Source: Dermacentor variabilis (lineage: Eukaryota > Arthropoda > Arachnida > Ixodida > Ixodidae). Taken from it: a stretch of DNA of 64,000 nucleotides. The stretch spans positions 1,984,001 to 2,048,000 of the forward strand of contig NW_027460401.1 in assembly GCF_050947875.1 (NCBI RefSeq). The letters run 5' to 3'. The position numbers and the translations under genes were made by a program. The notes beneath the pieces are model-generated. The model did not search any database, was not told the origin of the DNA, and saw only the letters and a program-made list of their open reading frames with translations. Positions 21,901 to 36,200 of the stretch are shown piece by piece (the first letter of the stretch is position 1; the number at the start of each line of letters is the position of its first letter).

Positions 21901-22362
21901 AATGGTTGGCACGGCTCGCTTCGCGCTATGGAAAATCACGTATAATTCCTAACTTTCAATTAGGCTCTCCATTTCGCGCGGCCAGCTCTGATTTGCGCTA
22001 CTGTTTCCACTAAACAGTTCGGTTCGCGCGGCCAGCTCTGCTTCGGGCAACTGTTTCCCGTAAATGGTTGGCACGGCTCCCTTCACGTTATGGAAAATCA
22101 CGTATAATACCTAACTTTCAAGTAGGCTCTGCATTTCGCGCGGCCAGCTCTGCTTTGGGCTACTGTTTCCCGTAAATGGTTGGCACGGCTCGCTTCGCGC
22201 TATGGAAAATCACGTATAATTCCTAACTTTCAAGTAGGCTCTCCATTTCGCGCGGCCAGCTCTGATTTGCGCTACTGTTTCCACTAAGCAGTTCGGTTCG
22301 CGCTGCCAGCTCTGCTTCGGGCAACTGTTTCCCGTAAATGGTTGGCACGGCTCCCTTCACGT

Positions 22363-22698
22363 TATGGAAAATCACGTATAATACCTAACTTTCAAGTAAG
22401 CTCTGCATTTCAGGCGGCCAGCTCTGCTTTGGGCTACTGTTTCCCGTAAATGGTTGGCACGGCTCGCTTCGCGCTATGGAAAATCACGTATAATACCTAA
22501 CTTTCAAGTAGGCTCTGCATTTCAGGCGGCCAGCTCTGCTTTGGGCTACTGTTTCCCGTAAATGGTTGGCACGGCTCGCTTCGCGCTATGGAAAATCACG
22601 TATAATACCTAACTTTCAAGTAGGCTCTGCATTTCGCGCGGCCAGCTCTGCTTTGGGCTACTGTTTCCCGTAAATGGTTGGCACGGCTCGCTTCGCGC
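22363..22698 (+). repeat. Three consecutive 112-bp monomers
   Basis: TATGG landmarks at 22363, 22475, 22587 and 22699 are each 112 bases apart. Neighbouring units at 21815-21926, 22089-22200 and 23022-23133 are also 112 bp, among 162-bp and 161-bp ones. This is the densest run of short monomers I measured and shows that the short form has itself been amplified in tandem. Confidence 0.9.
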
Positions 22699-25600
22699 TA
22701 TGGAAAATCACGTATAATACCTAACTTTCAAGTAGGCTCTGCATTTCAGGCGGCCAGCTCTGCTTTGCGCTACTGTTTCCACTAAGCAGTTCGGTTCGCG
22801 CTGCCAGCTCTGCTTCGGGCAACTGTTTCCCGTAAATGGTTGGCACGGCTCCCTTCACGTTATGGAAAATCACGTATAATACCTAACTTTCAAGTAAGCT
22901 CTGCATTTCAGGCGGCCAGCTCTGCTTTGCGCTACTGTTTCCACAAACAGTTCCGTTCGCGCAGCCAGCTCCGCTCTGGGCTACTGTTTCCCGTAAATGG
23001 TTGGCGCGGCTCGCTTCGCGCTATGGAAAATCACGTATAATACCTAACTTTCAAGTAAGCTCTGCATTTCGCGCGGCCAGCTCTGCTTTGGGCTACTGTT
23101 TCCCGTAAATGGTTGGCGCGGCTCGCTTCGCGCTATGGAAAATCACGTATAATACCTAACTTTCAAGTAGGCTCTGCATTTCAGGCGGCCAGCTCTGCTT
23201 TGCGCTACTGTTTCCACTAAGCAGTTCGGTTCGCGCTGCCAGCTCTGCTTCGGGCAACTGTTTCCCGTAAATGGTTGGCGCGGCTCGCTTCGCGCTATGG
23301 AAAATCACGTATAATACCTAACTTTCAAGTAGGCTCTGCATTTCGCGCGGCCAGCTCTGCTTTGCGCTACTGTTTCCCGTAAATGGTTGGCGCGGCTCGC
23401 TTCGCGCTATGGAAAATCACGTATAATACCTAACTTTCAAGTAGGCTCTGCATTTCAGGCGGCCAGCTCTGCTTTGCGCTACTGTTTCCACTAAGCAGTT
23501 CGGTTCGCGCTGCCAGCTCTGCTTCGGGCAACTGTTTCCCGTAAATGGTTGGCGCGGCTCGCTTCGCGCTATGGAAAATCACGTATAATACCTAACTTTC
23601 AAGTAAGCTCTGCATTTCGCGCGGCCAGCTCTGCTTTGCGCTACTGTTTCCACAAACAGTTCCGTTCGCGCAGCCAGCTCCGCTCTGGGCTACTGTTTCC
23701 CGTAAATGGTTGGCGCGGCTCGCTTCGCGCTATGGAAAATCACGTATAATACCTAACTTTCAAGTAGGCTCTGCATTTCGCGCGGCCAGCTCTGCTTTGC
23801 GCTACTATTTCCACAAACAGTTCCGTTCGCGCAGCCAGCCCCGCTCTGGGCTACTGTTTCCCGTAAATGGTTGGCGCGGCTCGCTTCGCGCTATGGAAAA
23901 TCACGTATAATACCTAACTTTCAAGTAGGCTCTGCATTTCAGGCGGCCAGCTCTGCTTTGCGCTACTGTTTCCACTAAGCAGTTCGGTTCGCGCTGCCAG
24001 CTCTGCTTCGGGCAACTGTTTCCCGTAAATGGTTGGCGCGGCTCGCTTCGCGCTATGGAAAATCACGTATTATACCTAACTTTCAAGTAGGCTCTGCATT
24101 TCAGGCGGCCAGCTCTGCTTTGCGCTACTGTTTCCACTATGCAGTTCGGTTCGCGCTGCCAGCTCTGCTTCGGGCAACTGTTTCCCGTAAATGGTTGGCG
24201 CGGCTCGCTTCGCGCTATGAAAAATCACGTATAATTCCTAACTTTCAAGTAAGCTCTGCATTTCGCGCGGCCAGCTCTGCTTTGGGCTACTGTTTCCCGT
24301 AAATGGTTGGCGCGGCTCGCTTCGAGCTATGGAAAATCACGTATAATACCTAACTTTCAAGTAGGCTCTGCATTTCAGGCGGCCAACTCTGCTTTGCGCT
24401 ACTGTTTCCACTAAGCAGTTCGGTTCGCGCTGCCAGCTCTGCTTCGGGCAACTGTTTCCCGTAAATGGTTGGCGCGGCTCGCTTCGCGCTATGGAAAATC
24501 ACGTATAATACCTAACTTTCAAGTAGGCTCTGCATTTCAGGCGGCCAGCTCTGCTTTGCACTACTGTTTCCACTAATCAGTTCGGTTCGCGCTGCCAGCT
24601 CTGCTTTGGGCTATTGTTTCCCGTAAATGGTTGGCGCGGCTCGCTTCGCGCTATGGAAAATCACGTATAATACCTAACTTTCAAGTAAGCTCTGCATTTC
24701 GCGCGGCCAGCTCTGCTTTGGGCTACTGTTTCCCGTAAATGGTTGGCGCGGCTCGCTTCGCGCTATGGAAAATCACGTATAATACCTAACTTTCAAGTAG
24801 GCTCTGCATTTCAGGCGGCCAGCTCTGCTTTGCGCTACTGTTTCCACTAAGCAGTTCGGTTCGCGCTGCGAGCTCTGCTTCGGGCAACTGTTTCCCGTAA
24901 ATGGTTGGCGCGGCTCGCTTCGCGCTATGGAAAATCACGTATAATACCTAACTTTCAAGTAGGCTCGGCATTTCAGGCGGCCAGCTCTGCTTTGCACTAC
25001 TGTTTCCACTAATCAGTTCGGTTCGCGCTGCCAGCTCTGCTTTGGGCTACTGTTTCCCGTAAATGGTTGGCACGGCTTCCTTCACGTTATGGAAAATCAC
25101 GTATAATACCTAACTTTCAAGTAGGCTCTGCATTTCAGGCGGCCAGCTCTGCTTTGCGCTACTGTTTCCACTAAGCAGTTCGGTTCGCGCTGGCAGCTCT
25201 GCTTCGGGCAACTGTTTCCCGTAAATGGTTGGCACGGCTCGCTTCGCGCTATGGAAAATCACGTATAATTCCTAACTTTCAAGTAGGCTCTCCATTTCGC
25301 GCGGCCAGCTCTGCTTTGCACGACTGTTTCCACTAAACAGTTCGGTTCGCGCTGCCAGCTCTGCTTTGGGCTACTGTTTCCCGTAAATGGTTGGCACGGC
25401 TTCCTTCACGTTATGGAAAATCACGTATAATACCTAACTTTCAAGTAGGCTCTGCATTTCAGGCGGCCAGCTCTGCTTTGCGCTACTGTTTCCACTAAGC
25501 AGTTCGGTTCGCGCTGCCAGCTCTGCTTCGGGCAACTGTTTCCCGTAAATGGTTGGCGCGGCTCGCTTCGCGCTATGGAAAATCACGTATAATACCTAAC

Positions 25601-26939
25601 TTTCAAGTAGGCTCGGCATTTCAGGCGGCCAGCTCTGCTTTGCACTACTGTTTCCACTAATCAGTTCGGTTCGCGCTGCCAGCTCTGCTTTGGGCTACTG
25701 TTTCCCGTAAATGGTTGGCACGGCTTCCTTCACGATATGGAAAATCACGTATAATACCTAACTTTCAAGTAGGCTCTGCATTTCAGGCGGCCAGCTCTGC
25801 TTTGCGCTACTGTTTCCACTAAGCAGTTCGGTTCGCGCTGCCAGCTCTGCTTTGGGCAACTGTTTCCCGTAAATGGTTGGCGCGGCTCGCTTCGCGCTAT
25901 GGAAAATCACGTATAATACCTAACTTTCAAGTAGGCTCGGCATTTCAGGCGGCCAGCTCTGCTTTGCACTACTGTTTCCACTAATCAGTTCGGTTCGCGC
26001 TGCCAGCTCTGCTTTGAGCTACTGTTTCCCGTAAATGGTTGGCACGGCTCGCTTCGCGCTATGGAAAATCACGTATAATTCCTAACTTTCAAGTAGGCTC
26101 TCCATTTCGCGCGGCCAGCTCTGATTTGCGCTACTGTTTCCACTAAACAGTTCGGTTCGCGCTGCCAGCTCTGCTTCGGGCAACTGTTTCCCGTAAATGG
26201 TTGGCGCGGCTCGCTTCGCGCTATGGAAAATCACGTATAATACCTAACTTTCAAGTAGGCTCTGCATTTCAGGCGGCCAGCTCTGCTTTGCACTACTGTT
26301 TCCACTAATCAGTTCGGTTCGCGCTGCCAGCTCTGCTTTGGGCTATTGTTTCCCGTAAATGGTTGGCGCGGCTCGCTTCGCGCTATGGAAAATCACGTAT
26401 AATACCTAACTTTCCAGTAGGCTGGGCATTTCAGGCGGCCAGCTCTGCTTTGCACTACTGTTTCCACTAATCAGTTCGGTTCGCGCTGCCAGCTCTGCTT
26501 TGGGCTACTGTTTCCCGTAAATGGTTGGCACGGCTCCCTTCACGTTATGGAAAATCACGTATAATACCTAACTTTCAAGTAGGCTCGGCATTTCAGGCGG
26601 CCAGCTCTGCTTTGCACTACTGTTTCCACTAATCAGTTCGGTTCGCGCTGCCAGCTCTGCTTTGAGCTACTGTTTCCCGTAAATGGTTGGCACGGCTCGC
26701 TTCGCGCTATGGAAAATCACGTATAATTCCTAACTTTCAAGTAGGCTCTGCATTTCGCGCGGCCAGCTCTGCTTTGCGCTACTGTTTCCACAAACAGTTC
26801 CGTTCGCGCAGCCAGCTCCGCTCTGGGCTACTGTTTCCCGTAAATGGTTGGCGCGGCTCGCTTCGCGCTATGGAAAATCACGTATAATACCTAACTTTCA
26901 AGTAGGCTCGGCATTTCAGGCGGCCAGCTCTGCTTTGCA

Positions 26940-28689
26940 CTACTGTTTCCACTAATCAGTTCGGTTCGCGCTGCCAGCTCTGCTTTGAGCTACTGTTTCC
27001 CGTAAATGGTTGGCACGGCTCGCTTCGCGCTATGGAAAATCACGTATAATTCCTAACTTTCAAGTAGGCTCTCCATTTCGCGCGGCCAGCTCTGATTTGC
27101 GCTACTGTTTCCACTAAACAGTTCGGTTCGCGCTGCCAGCTCTGCTTCGGGCAACTGTTTCCCGTAAATGGTTGGCGCGGCTCGCTTCGCGCTATGGAAA
27201 ATCACGTATAATACCTAACTTTCAAGTAGGCTCTCCATTTCGCGCGGCCAGCTCTGATTTGCGCTACTGTTTCCACTAAACAGTTCGGTTCGCGCTGCCA
27301 GCTCTGCTTCGGGCAACTGTTTCCCGTAAATGGTTGGCGCGGCTCGCTTCGCGCTATGGAAAATCACGTATAATACCCAACTTTCAAGTAGGCTCGGCAT
27401 TTCAGGCGGCCAGCTCTGCTTTGCACTACTGTTTCCACTAATCAGTTCGGTTCGCGCTGCCAGCTCTGCTTTGAGCAACTGTTTCCCGTAAATGGTTGGC
27501 ACGGCTCGCTTCGCGCTATGGAAAATCACGTATAATTCCTAACTTTCAAGTAGGCTCTGCATTTCGCGCGGCCAGCTCTGCTTTGCGCTACTGTTTCCAC
27601 AAACAGTTCCGTTCGCGCAGCCAGCTCCGCTCTGGGCTACTGTTTCCCGTAAATGGTTGGCGCGGCTCGCTTCGCGCTATGGAAAATCACGTATAATACC
27701 TAACTTTCAAGTAGGCTCGGCATTTCAGGCGGCCAGCTCTGCTTTGCACTACTGTTTCCACTAATCAGTTCGGTTCGCGCTGCCAGCTCTGCTTTGAGCT
27801 ACTGTTTCCCGTAAATGGTTGGCACGGCTCGCTTCGCGCTATGGAAAATCACGTATAATTCCTAACATTCAAGTAGGCTCTCCATTTCGCGCGGCCAGCT
27901 CTGATTTGCGCTACTGTTTCCACTAATCAGTTCGGTTCGCGCTGCCAGCTCTGCTTTGAGCTACTGTTTCCCGTAAATGGTTGGCACGGCTCGCTTCGCG
28001 CTATGGAAAATCACGTATAATTCCTAACATTCAAGTAGGCTCTCCATTTCGCGCGGCCAGCTCTGATTTGCGCTACTGTTTCCACTAAACAGTTCGGTTC
28101 GCGCTGCCAGCTCTGCTTCGGGCAACTGTTTCCCGTAAATGGTTGGCGCGGCTCGCTTCGCGCTATGGAAAATCACGTATAATACCTAACTTTCAAGTAG
28201 GCTCTCCATTTCGCGCGGCCAGCTCTGATTTGCGCTACTGTTTCCACTAAACAGTTCGGTTCGCGCTGCCAGCTCTGCTTCGGGCAACTGTTTCCCGTAA
28301 ATGGTTGGCGCGGCTCGCTTCGCGCTATGGAAAATCACGTATAATACCCAACTTTCAAGTAGGCTCGGCATTTCAGGCGGCCAGCTCTGCTTTGCACTAC
28401 TGTTTCCACTAATCAGTTCGGTTCGCGCTGCCAGCTCTGCTTTGAGCAACTGTTTCCCGTAAATGGTTGGCACGGCTCGCTTCGCGCTATGGAAAATCAC
28501 GTATAATTCCTAACTTTCAAGTAGGCTCTGCATTTCGCGCGGCCAGCTCTGCTTTGCGCTACTGTTTCCACAAACAGTTCCGTTCGCGCAGCCAGCTCCG
28601 CTCTGGGCTACTGTTTCCCGTAAATGGTTGGCGCGGCTCGCTTCGCGCTATGGAAAATCACGTATAATACCTAACTTTCAAGTAGGCTC
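26940..28689 (+). repeat. Six-monomer (971-bp) tandem duplication
   Basis: Positions 26940-27718 recur at 27911-28689, offset 971 (five 162-bp units plus one 161-bp unit). The only difference noticed inside is 27058 T against 28029 A. The match ends at 26939/27910 (A against G) on the left and 27719/28690 (G against T) on the right. Confidence 0.82.
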
Positions 28690-30280
28690 TGCATTTCAGG
28701 CGGCCAGCTCTGCTTTGCACTACTGTTTCCACTAATCACTTCGGTTCGCGCTGCCAGCTCTGCTTTGGGCTATTGTTTCCCGTAAATGGTTGGCGCGGCT
28801 CGCTTCGCGCTATGGAAAATCACGTATAATACCTAACTTTCAAGTAAGCTCTGCATTTCGCGCGGCCAGCTCTGCTTTGGGCTACTGTTTCCCGTAAATG
28901 GTTGGCGCGGCTCGCTTCGCGCTATGGAAAATCACGTATAATACCTAACTTTCAAGTAGGCTCTGCATTTCAGGCGGCCAGCTCTGCTTTGCGCTACTGT
29001 TTCCACTAAGCAGTTCGGTTCGCGCTGCCAGCTCTGCTTCGGGCAACTGTTTCCCGTAAATGGTTGGCGCGGCTCGCTTCGCGCTATGGAAAATCACGTA
29101 TAATACCTAACTTTCAAGTAGGCTCGGCATTTCAGGCGGCCAGCTCTGCTTTGCACTACTGTTTCCACTAATCAGTTCGGTTCGCGCTGCCAGCTCTGCT
29201 TTGGGCTACTGTTTCCCGTAAATGGTTGGCACGGCTCCCTTCACGTTATGGAAAATCACGTATAATACCTAACTTTCAAGTAGGCTCTGCATTTCAGGCG
29301 GCCAGCTCTGCTTTGCGCTACTGTTTCCACTAAGCAGTTCGGTTCGCGCTGGCAGCTCTGCTTCGGGCAACTGTTTCCCGTAAATGGTTGGCACGGCTCG
29401 CTTCGCGCTATGGAAAATCACGTATAATTCCTAACTTTCAAGAAGGCTCTGCATTTCGCGCGGCCAGCTCTGATTTGCGCTACTGTTTCCACTAAACAGT
29501 TCGGTTCGCGCTGCCAGCTCTGCTTTGGGCTACTGTTTCCCGTAAATGGTTGGCACGGCTCCCTTCACGTTATGGAAAATCACGTATAATACCTAACTTT
29601 CAAGTAGGCTCGGCATTTCAGGCGGCCAGCTCTGCTTTGCACTACTGTTTCCACTAATCAGTTCGGTTCGCGCTGCCAGCTCTGCTTTGAGCTACTGTTT
29701 CCCGTAAATGGTTGGCACGGCTCGCTTCGCGCTATGGAAAATCACGTATAATTCCTAACTTTCAAGAAGGCTCTGCATTTCGCGCGGCCAGCTCTGCTTT
29801 GCGCTACTGTTTCCACAAACAGTTCCGTTCGCGCAGCCAGCTCCGCTCTGGGCTACTGTTTCCCGTAAATGGTTGGCGCGGCTCGCTTCGCGCTATGGAA
29901 AATCACGTATAATACCTAACTTTCAAGTAGGCTCGGCATTTCAGGCGGCCAGCTCTGCTTTGCACTACTGTTTCCACTAATCAGTTCGGTTCGCGCTGCC
30001 AGCTCTGCTTTGAGCTACTGTTTCCCGTAAATGGTTGGCACGGCTCGCTTCGCGCTATGGAAAATCACGTATAATTCCTAACTTTCAAGTAGGCTCTCCA
30101 TTTCGCGCGGCCAGCTCTGATTTGCGCTACTGTTTCCACTAAACAGTTCGGTTCGCGCTGCCAGCTCTGCTTTGGGCTATTGTTTCCCGTAAATGGTTGG
30201 CGCGGCTCGCTTCGCGCTATGGAAAATCACGTATAATACCTAACTTTCAAGTAGGCTCGGCATTTCAGGCGGCCAGCTCT

Positions 30281-33200
30281 GATTTGCGCTACTGTTTCCA
30301 CTAAGCAGTTCGGTTCGCGCTGGCAGCTCTGCTTCGGGCAACTGTTTCCCGTAAATGGTTGGCACGGCTCGCTTCGCGCTATGGAAAATCACGTATAATT
30401 CCTAACTTTCAAGTAGGCTCTCCATTTCGCGCGGCCAGCTCTGATTTGCGCTACTGTTTCCACTAAACAGTTCGGTTCGCGCTGCCAGCTCTGCTTTGAG
30501 CTACTGTTTCCCGTAAATGGTTGGCACGGCTCGCTTCGCGCTATGGAAAATCACGTATAATTCCTAACTTTCAAGTAGGCTCTGCATTTCGCGCGGCCAG
30601 CTCTGCTTTGCGCTACTGTTTCCACAAACAGTTCCGTTCGCGCAGCCAGCTCCGCTCTGGGCTACTGTTTCCCGTAAATGGTTGGCGCGGCTCGCTTCGC
30701 GCTATGGAAAATCACGTATAATACCTAACTTTCAAGTAGGCTCGGCATTTCAGGCGGCCAGCTCTGCTTTGCGCTACTGTTTCCACTAAGCAGTTCGGTT
30801 CGCGCTGGCAGCTCTGCTTCGGGCAACTGTTTCCCGTAAATGGTTGGCACGGCTCGCTTCGCGCTATGGAAAATCACGTATAATTCCTAACTTTCAAGTA
30901 GGCTCTCCATTTCGCGCGGCCAGCTCTGATTTGCGCTACTGTTTCCACTAAACAGTTCGGTTCACGCTGCCAGCTCTGCTTTGGGCAACTGTTTCCCGTA
31001 AATGGTTGGCGCGGCTCGCTTCGCGCTATGGAAAATCACGTATAATACCTAACTTTCAAGTAGGCTCGGCATTTCAGGCGGCCAGCTCTGCTTTGCACTA
31101 CTGTTTCCACTAAGCAGTTCGGTTCGCGCTGCCAGCTCTGCTTTGAGCTACTGTTTCCCGTAAATGGTTGGCACGGCTCGCTTCGCGCTATGGAAAATCA
31201 CGTATAATTCCTAACTTTCAAGTAGGCTCTCCATTTCGCGCGGCCAGCTCTGATTTGCGCTACTGTTTCCACAAACAGTTCCGTTCGCGCAGCCAGCTCC
31301 GCTCTGGGCTACTGTTTCCCGTAAATGGTTGGCGCGGCTCGCTTCGCGCTATGGAAAATCACGTATAATACCTAACTTTCAAGTAGGCTCGGCATTTCAG
31401 GCGGCCAGCTCTGCTTTGCACTACTGTTTCCACTAAGCAGTTCGGTTCGCGCTGCCAGCTCTGCTTTGAGCTACTGTTTCCCGTAAATGGTTGGCACGGC
31501 TCGCTTCGCGCTATGGAAAATCACGTATAATTCCTAACTTTCAAGTAGGCTCTCCATTTCGCGCGGCCAGCTCTGATTTGCGCTACTGTTTCCACTAAAC
31601 AGTTCGGTTCACGCTGCCAGCTCTGCTTTGGGCAACTGTTTCCCGTAAATGGTTGGCGCGGCTCGCTTCGCGCTATGGAAAACCACGTATAATACCTAAC
31701 TTTCAAGTAGGCTCGGCATTTCAGGCGGCCAGCTCTGCTTTGCACTACTGTTTCCACTAATCAGTTCGGTTCGCGCTGCCAGCTCTGCTTTGAGCTACTG
31801 TTTCCCGTAAATGGTTGGCACGGCTCGCTTCGCGCTATGGAAAATCACGTATAATTCCTAACTTTCAAGTAGGCTCTCCATTTCGCGCGGCCAGCTCTGA
31901 TTTGCGCTACTGTTTCCACTAAGCAGTTCGGTTCGCGCTGGCAGCTCTGCTTCGGGCAACTGTTTCCCGTAAATGGTTGGCACGGCTCGCTTCGCGCTAT
32001 GGAAAATCACGTATAATTCCTAACTTTCAAGTAGGCTCTCCATTTCGCGCGGCCAGCTCTGATTTGCGCTACTGTTTCCACTAAACAGTTCGGTTCGCGC
32101 TGCCAGCTCTGCTTTGAGCTACTGTTTCCCGTAAATGGTTGGCACGGCTCGCTTCGCGCTATGGAAAATCACGTATAATTCCTAACTTTCAAGTAGGCTC
32201 TGCATTTCGCGCGGCCAGCTCTGCTTTGCGCTACTGTTTCCACAAACAGTTCCGTTCGCGCAGCCAGCTCCGCTCTGGGCTACTGTTTCCCGTAAATGGT
32301 TGGCGCGGCTCGCTTCGCGCTATGGAAAATCACGTATAATACCTAACTTTCAAGTAGGCTCGGCATTTCAGGCGGCCAGCTCTGCTTTGCGCTACTGTTT
32401 CCACTAAGCAGTTCGGTTCGCGCTGGCAGCTCTGCTTCGGGCAACTGTTTCCCGTAAATGGTTGGCACGGCTCGCTTCGCGCTATGGAAAATCACGTATA
32501 ATTCCTAACTTTCAAGTAGGCTCTCCATTTCGCGCGGCCAGCTCTGATTTGCGCTACTGTTTCCACTAAACAGTTCGGTTCACGCTGCCAGCTCTGCTTT
32601 GGGCAACTGTTTCCCGTAAATGGTTGGCGCGGCTCGCTTCGCGCTATGGAAAATCACGTATAATACCTAACTTTCAAGTAGGCTCGGCATTTCAGGCGGC
32701 CAGCTCTGCTTTGCACTACTGTTTCCACTAATCAGTTCGGTTCGCGCTGCCAGCTCTGCTTTGAGCTACTGTTTCCCGTAAATGGTTGGCACGGCTCGCT
32801 TCGCGCTATGGAAAATCACGTATAATTCCTAACTTTCAAGTAGGCTCTCCATTTCGCGCGGCCAGCTCTGATTTGCGCTACTGTTTCCACAAACAGTTCC
32901 GTTCGCGCAGCCAGCTCCGCTCTGGGCTACTGTTTCCCGTAAATGGTTGGCGCGGCTCGCTTCGCGCTATGGAAAATCACGTATAATACCTAACTTTCAA
33001 GTAGGCTCGGCATTTCAGGCGGCCAGCTCTGCTTTGCACTACTGTTTCCACTAAGCAGTTCGGTTCGCGCTGCCAGCTCTGCTTTGAGCTACTGTTTCCC
33101 GTAAATGGTTGGCACGGCTCGCTTCGCGCTATGGAAAATCACGTATAATTCCTAACTTTCAAGTAGGCTCTCCATTTCGCGCGGCCAGCTCTGATTTGCG

Positions 33201-36200
33201 CTACTGTTTCCACTAAACAGTTCGGTTCACGCTGCCAGCTCTGCTTTGGGCAACTGTTTCCCGTAAATGGTTGGCGCGGCTCGCTTCGCGCTATGGAAAA
33301 TCACGTATAATACCTAACTTTCAAGTAGGCTCGGCATTTCAGGCGGCCAGCTCTGCTTTGCACTACTGTTTCCACTAATCAGTTCGGTTCGCGCTGCCAG
33401 CTCTGCTTTGAGCTACTGTTTCCCGTAAATGGTTGGCACGGCTCGCTTCGCGCTATGGAAAATCACGTATAATACCTAACTTTCAAGTAGGCTCTGCATT
33501 TCAGGCGGCCAGCTCTGCTTTGCACTACTGTTTCCACTAATCAGTTCGGTTCGCGCTGCCAGCTCTGCTTTGGGCTATTGTTTCCCGTAAATGGTTGGCG
33601 CGGCTCGCTTCGCGCTATGGAAAATCACGTATAATACCTAACTTTTAAGTAGGCTCTGCATTTCAGGCGGCCAGCTCTGCTTTGCACTACTGTTTCCACT
33701 AATCAGTTCGGTTCGCGCTGCCAGCTCTGCTTTGAGCTACTGTTTCCCGTAAATGGTTGGCGCGGCTCGCTTCGCGCTATGGAAAATCACGTATAATACC
33801 TAACTTTTAAGTAGGCTCGGCATTTCAGGCGGCCAGCTCTGCTTTGCACTACTGTTTCCACTAATCAGTTCGGTTCGCGCTGCCAGCTCTGCTTTGGGCT
33901 ATTGTTTCCCGTAAATGGTTGGCGCGGCTCGCTTCGCGCTATGGAAAATCACGTATAATACCTAACTTTCAAGTAGGCTCTGCATTTCGCGCGGCCAGCT
34001 CTGCTTTGCGCTACTGTTTCCACAAACAGTTCCGTTCGCGCAGCCAGCTCCGCTCTGGGCTACTGTTTCCCGTAAATGGTTGGCGCGGCTCGCTTCGCGC
34101 TATGGAAAATCACGTATAATACCTAACTTTCAAGTAGGCTCGGCATTTCAGGCGGCCAGCTCTGATTTGCGCTACTGTTTCCACTAAGCAGTTCGGTTCG
34201 CGCTGGCAGCTCTGCTTCGGGCAACTGTTTCCCGTAAATGGTTGGCACGGCTCGCTTCGCGCTATGGAAAATCACGTATAATTCCTAACTTTCAAGTAGG
34301 CTCTCCATTTCGCGCGGCCAGCTCTGATTTGCGCTACTGTTTCCACTAAACAGTTCGGTTCGCGCTGCCAGCTCTGCTTTGAGCTACTGTTTCCCGTAAA
34401 TGGTTGGCACGGCTCGCTTCGCGCTATGGAAAATCACGTATAATTCCTAACTTTCAAGTAGGCTCTGCATTTCGCGCGGCCAGCTCTGCTTTGCGCTACT
34501 GTTTCCACAAACAGTTCCGTTCGCGCAGCCAGCTCCGCTCTGGGCTACTGTTTCCCGTAAATGGTTGGCGCGGCTCGCTTCGCGCTATGGAAAATCACGT
34601 ATAATACCTAACTTTCAAGTAGGCTCGGCATTTCAGGCGGCCAGCTCTGCTTTGCGCTACTGTTTCCACTAAGCAGTTCGGTTCGCGCTGGCAGCTCTGC
34701 TTCGGGCAACTGTTTCCCGTAAATGGTTGGCACGGCTCGCTTCGCGCTATGGAAAATCACGTATAATTCCTAACTTTCAAGTAGGCTCTCCATTTCGCGC
34801 GGCCAGCTCTGATTTGCGCTACTGTTTCCACTAAACAGTTCGGTTCACGCTGCCAGCTCTGCTTTGGGCAACTGTTTCCCGTAAATGGTTGGCGCGGCTC
34901 GCTTCGCGCTATGGAAAATCACGTATAATACCTAACTTTCAAGTAGGCTCGGCATTTCAGGCGGCCAGCTCTGCTTTGCACTACTGTTTCCACTAATCAG
35001 TTCGGTTCGCGCTGCCAGCTCTGCTTTGAGCTACTGTTTCCCGTAAATGGTTGGCACGGCTCGCTTCGCGCTATGGAAAATCACGTATAATTCCTAACTT
35101 TCAAGTAGGCTCTCCATTTCGCGCGGCCAGCTCTGATTTGCGCTACTGTTTCCACAAACAGTTCCGTTCGCGCAGCCAGCTCCGCTCTGGGCTACTGTTT
35201 CCCGTAAATGGTTGGCGCGGCTCGCTTCGCGCTATGGAAAATCACGTATAATACCTAACTTTCAAGTAGGCTCGGCATTTCAGGCGGCCAGCTCTGCTTT
35301 GCACTACTGTTTCCACTAAGCAGTTCGGTTCGCGCTGCCAGCTCTGCTTTGAGCTACTGTTTCCCGTAAATGGTTGGCACGGCTCGCTTCGCGCTATGGA
35401 AAATCACGTATAATTCCTAACTTTCAAGTAGGCTCTCCATTTCGCGCGGCCAGCTCTGCTTTGCACTACTGTTTCCACTAATCAGTTCGGTTCGCGCTGC
35501 CAGCTCTGCTTTGAGCTACTGTTTCCCGTAAATGGTTGGCACGGCTCGCTTCGCGCTATGGAAAATCACGTATAATTCCTAACTTTCAAGTAGGCTCTCC
35601 ATTTCGCGCGGCCAGCTCTGATTTGCGCTACTGTTTCCACAAACAGTTCCGTTCGCGCAGCCAGCTCCGCTCTGGGCTACTGTTTCCCGTAAATGGTTGG
35701 CGCGGCTCGCTTCGCGCTATGGAAAATCACGTATAATACCTAACTTTCAAGTAGGCTCGGCATTTCAGGCGGCCAGCTCTGCTTTGCACTACTGTTTCCA
35801 CTAAACAGTTCGGTTCACGCTGCCAGCTCTGCTTTGGGCAACTGTTTCCCGTAAATGGTTGGCGCGGCTCGCTTCGCGCTATGGAAAATCACGTATAATA
35901 CCTAACTTTCAAGTAGGCTCGGCATTTCAGGCGGCCAGCTCTGCTTTGCACTACTGTTTCCACTAATCAGTTCGGTTCGCGCTGCCAGCTCTGCTTTGAG
36001 CTACTGTTTCCCGTAAATGGTTGGCACGGCTCGCTTCGCGCTATGGAAAATCACGTATAATACCTAACTTTCAAGTAGGCTCTGCATTTCAGGCGGCCAG
36101 CTCTGCTTTGCACTACTGTTTCCACTAATCAGTTCGGTTCGCGCTGCCAGCTCTGCTTTGGGCTATTGTTTCCCGTAAATGGTTGGCGCGGCTCGCTTCG

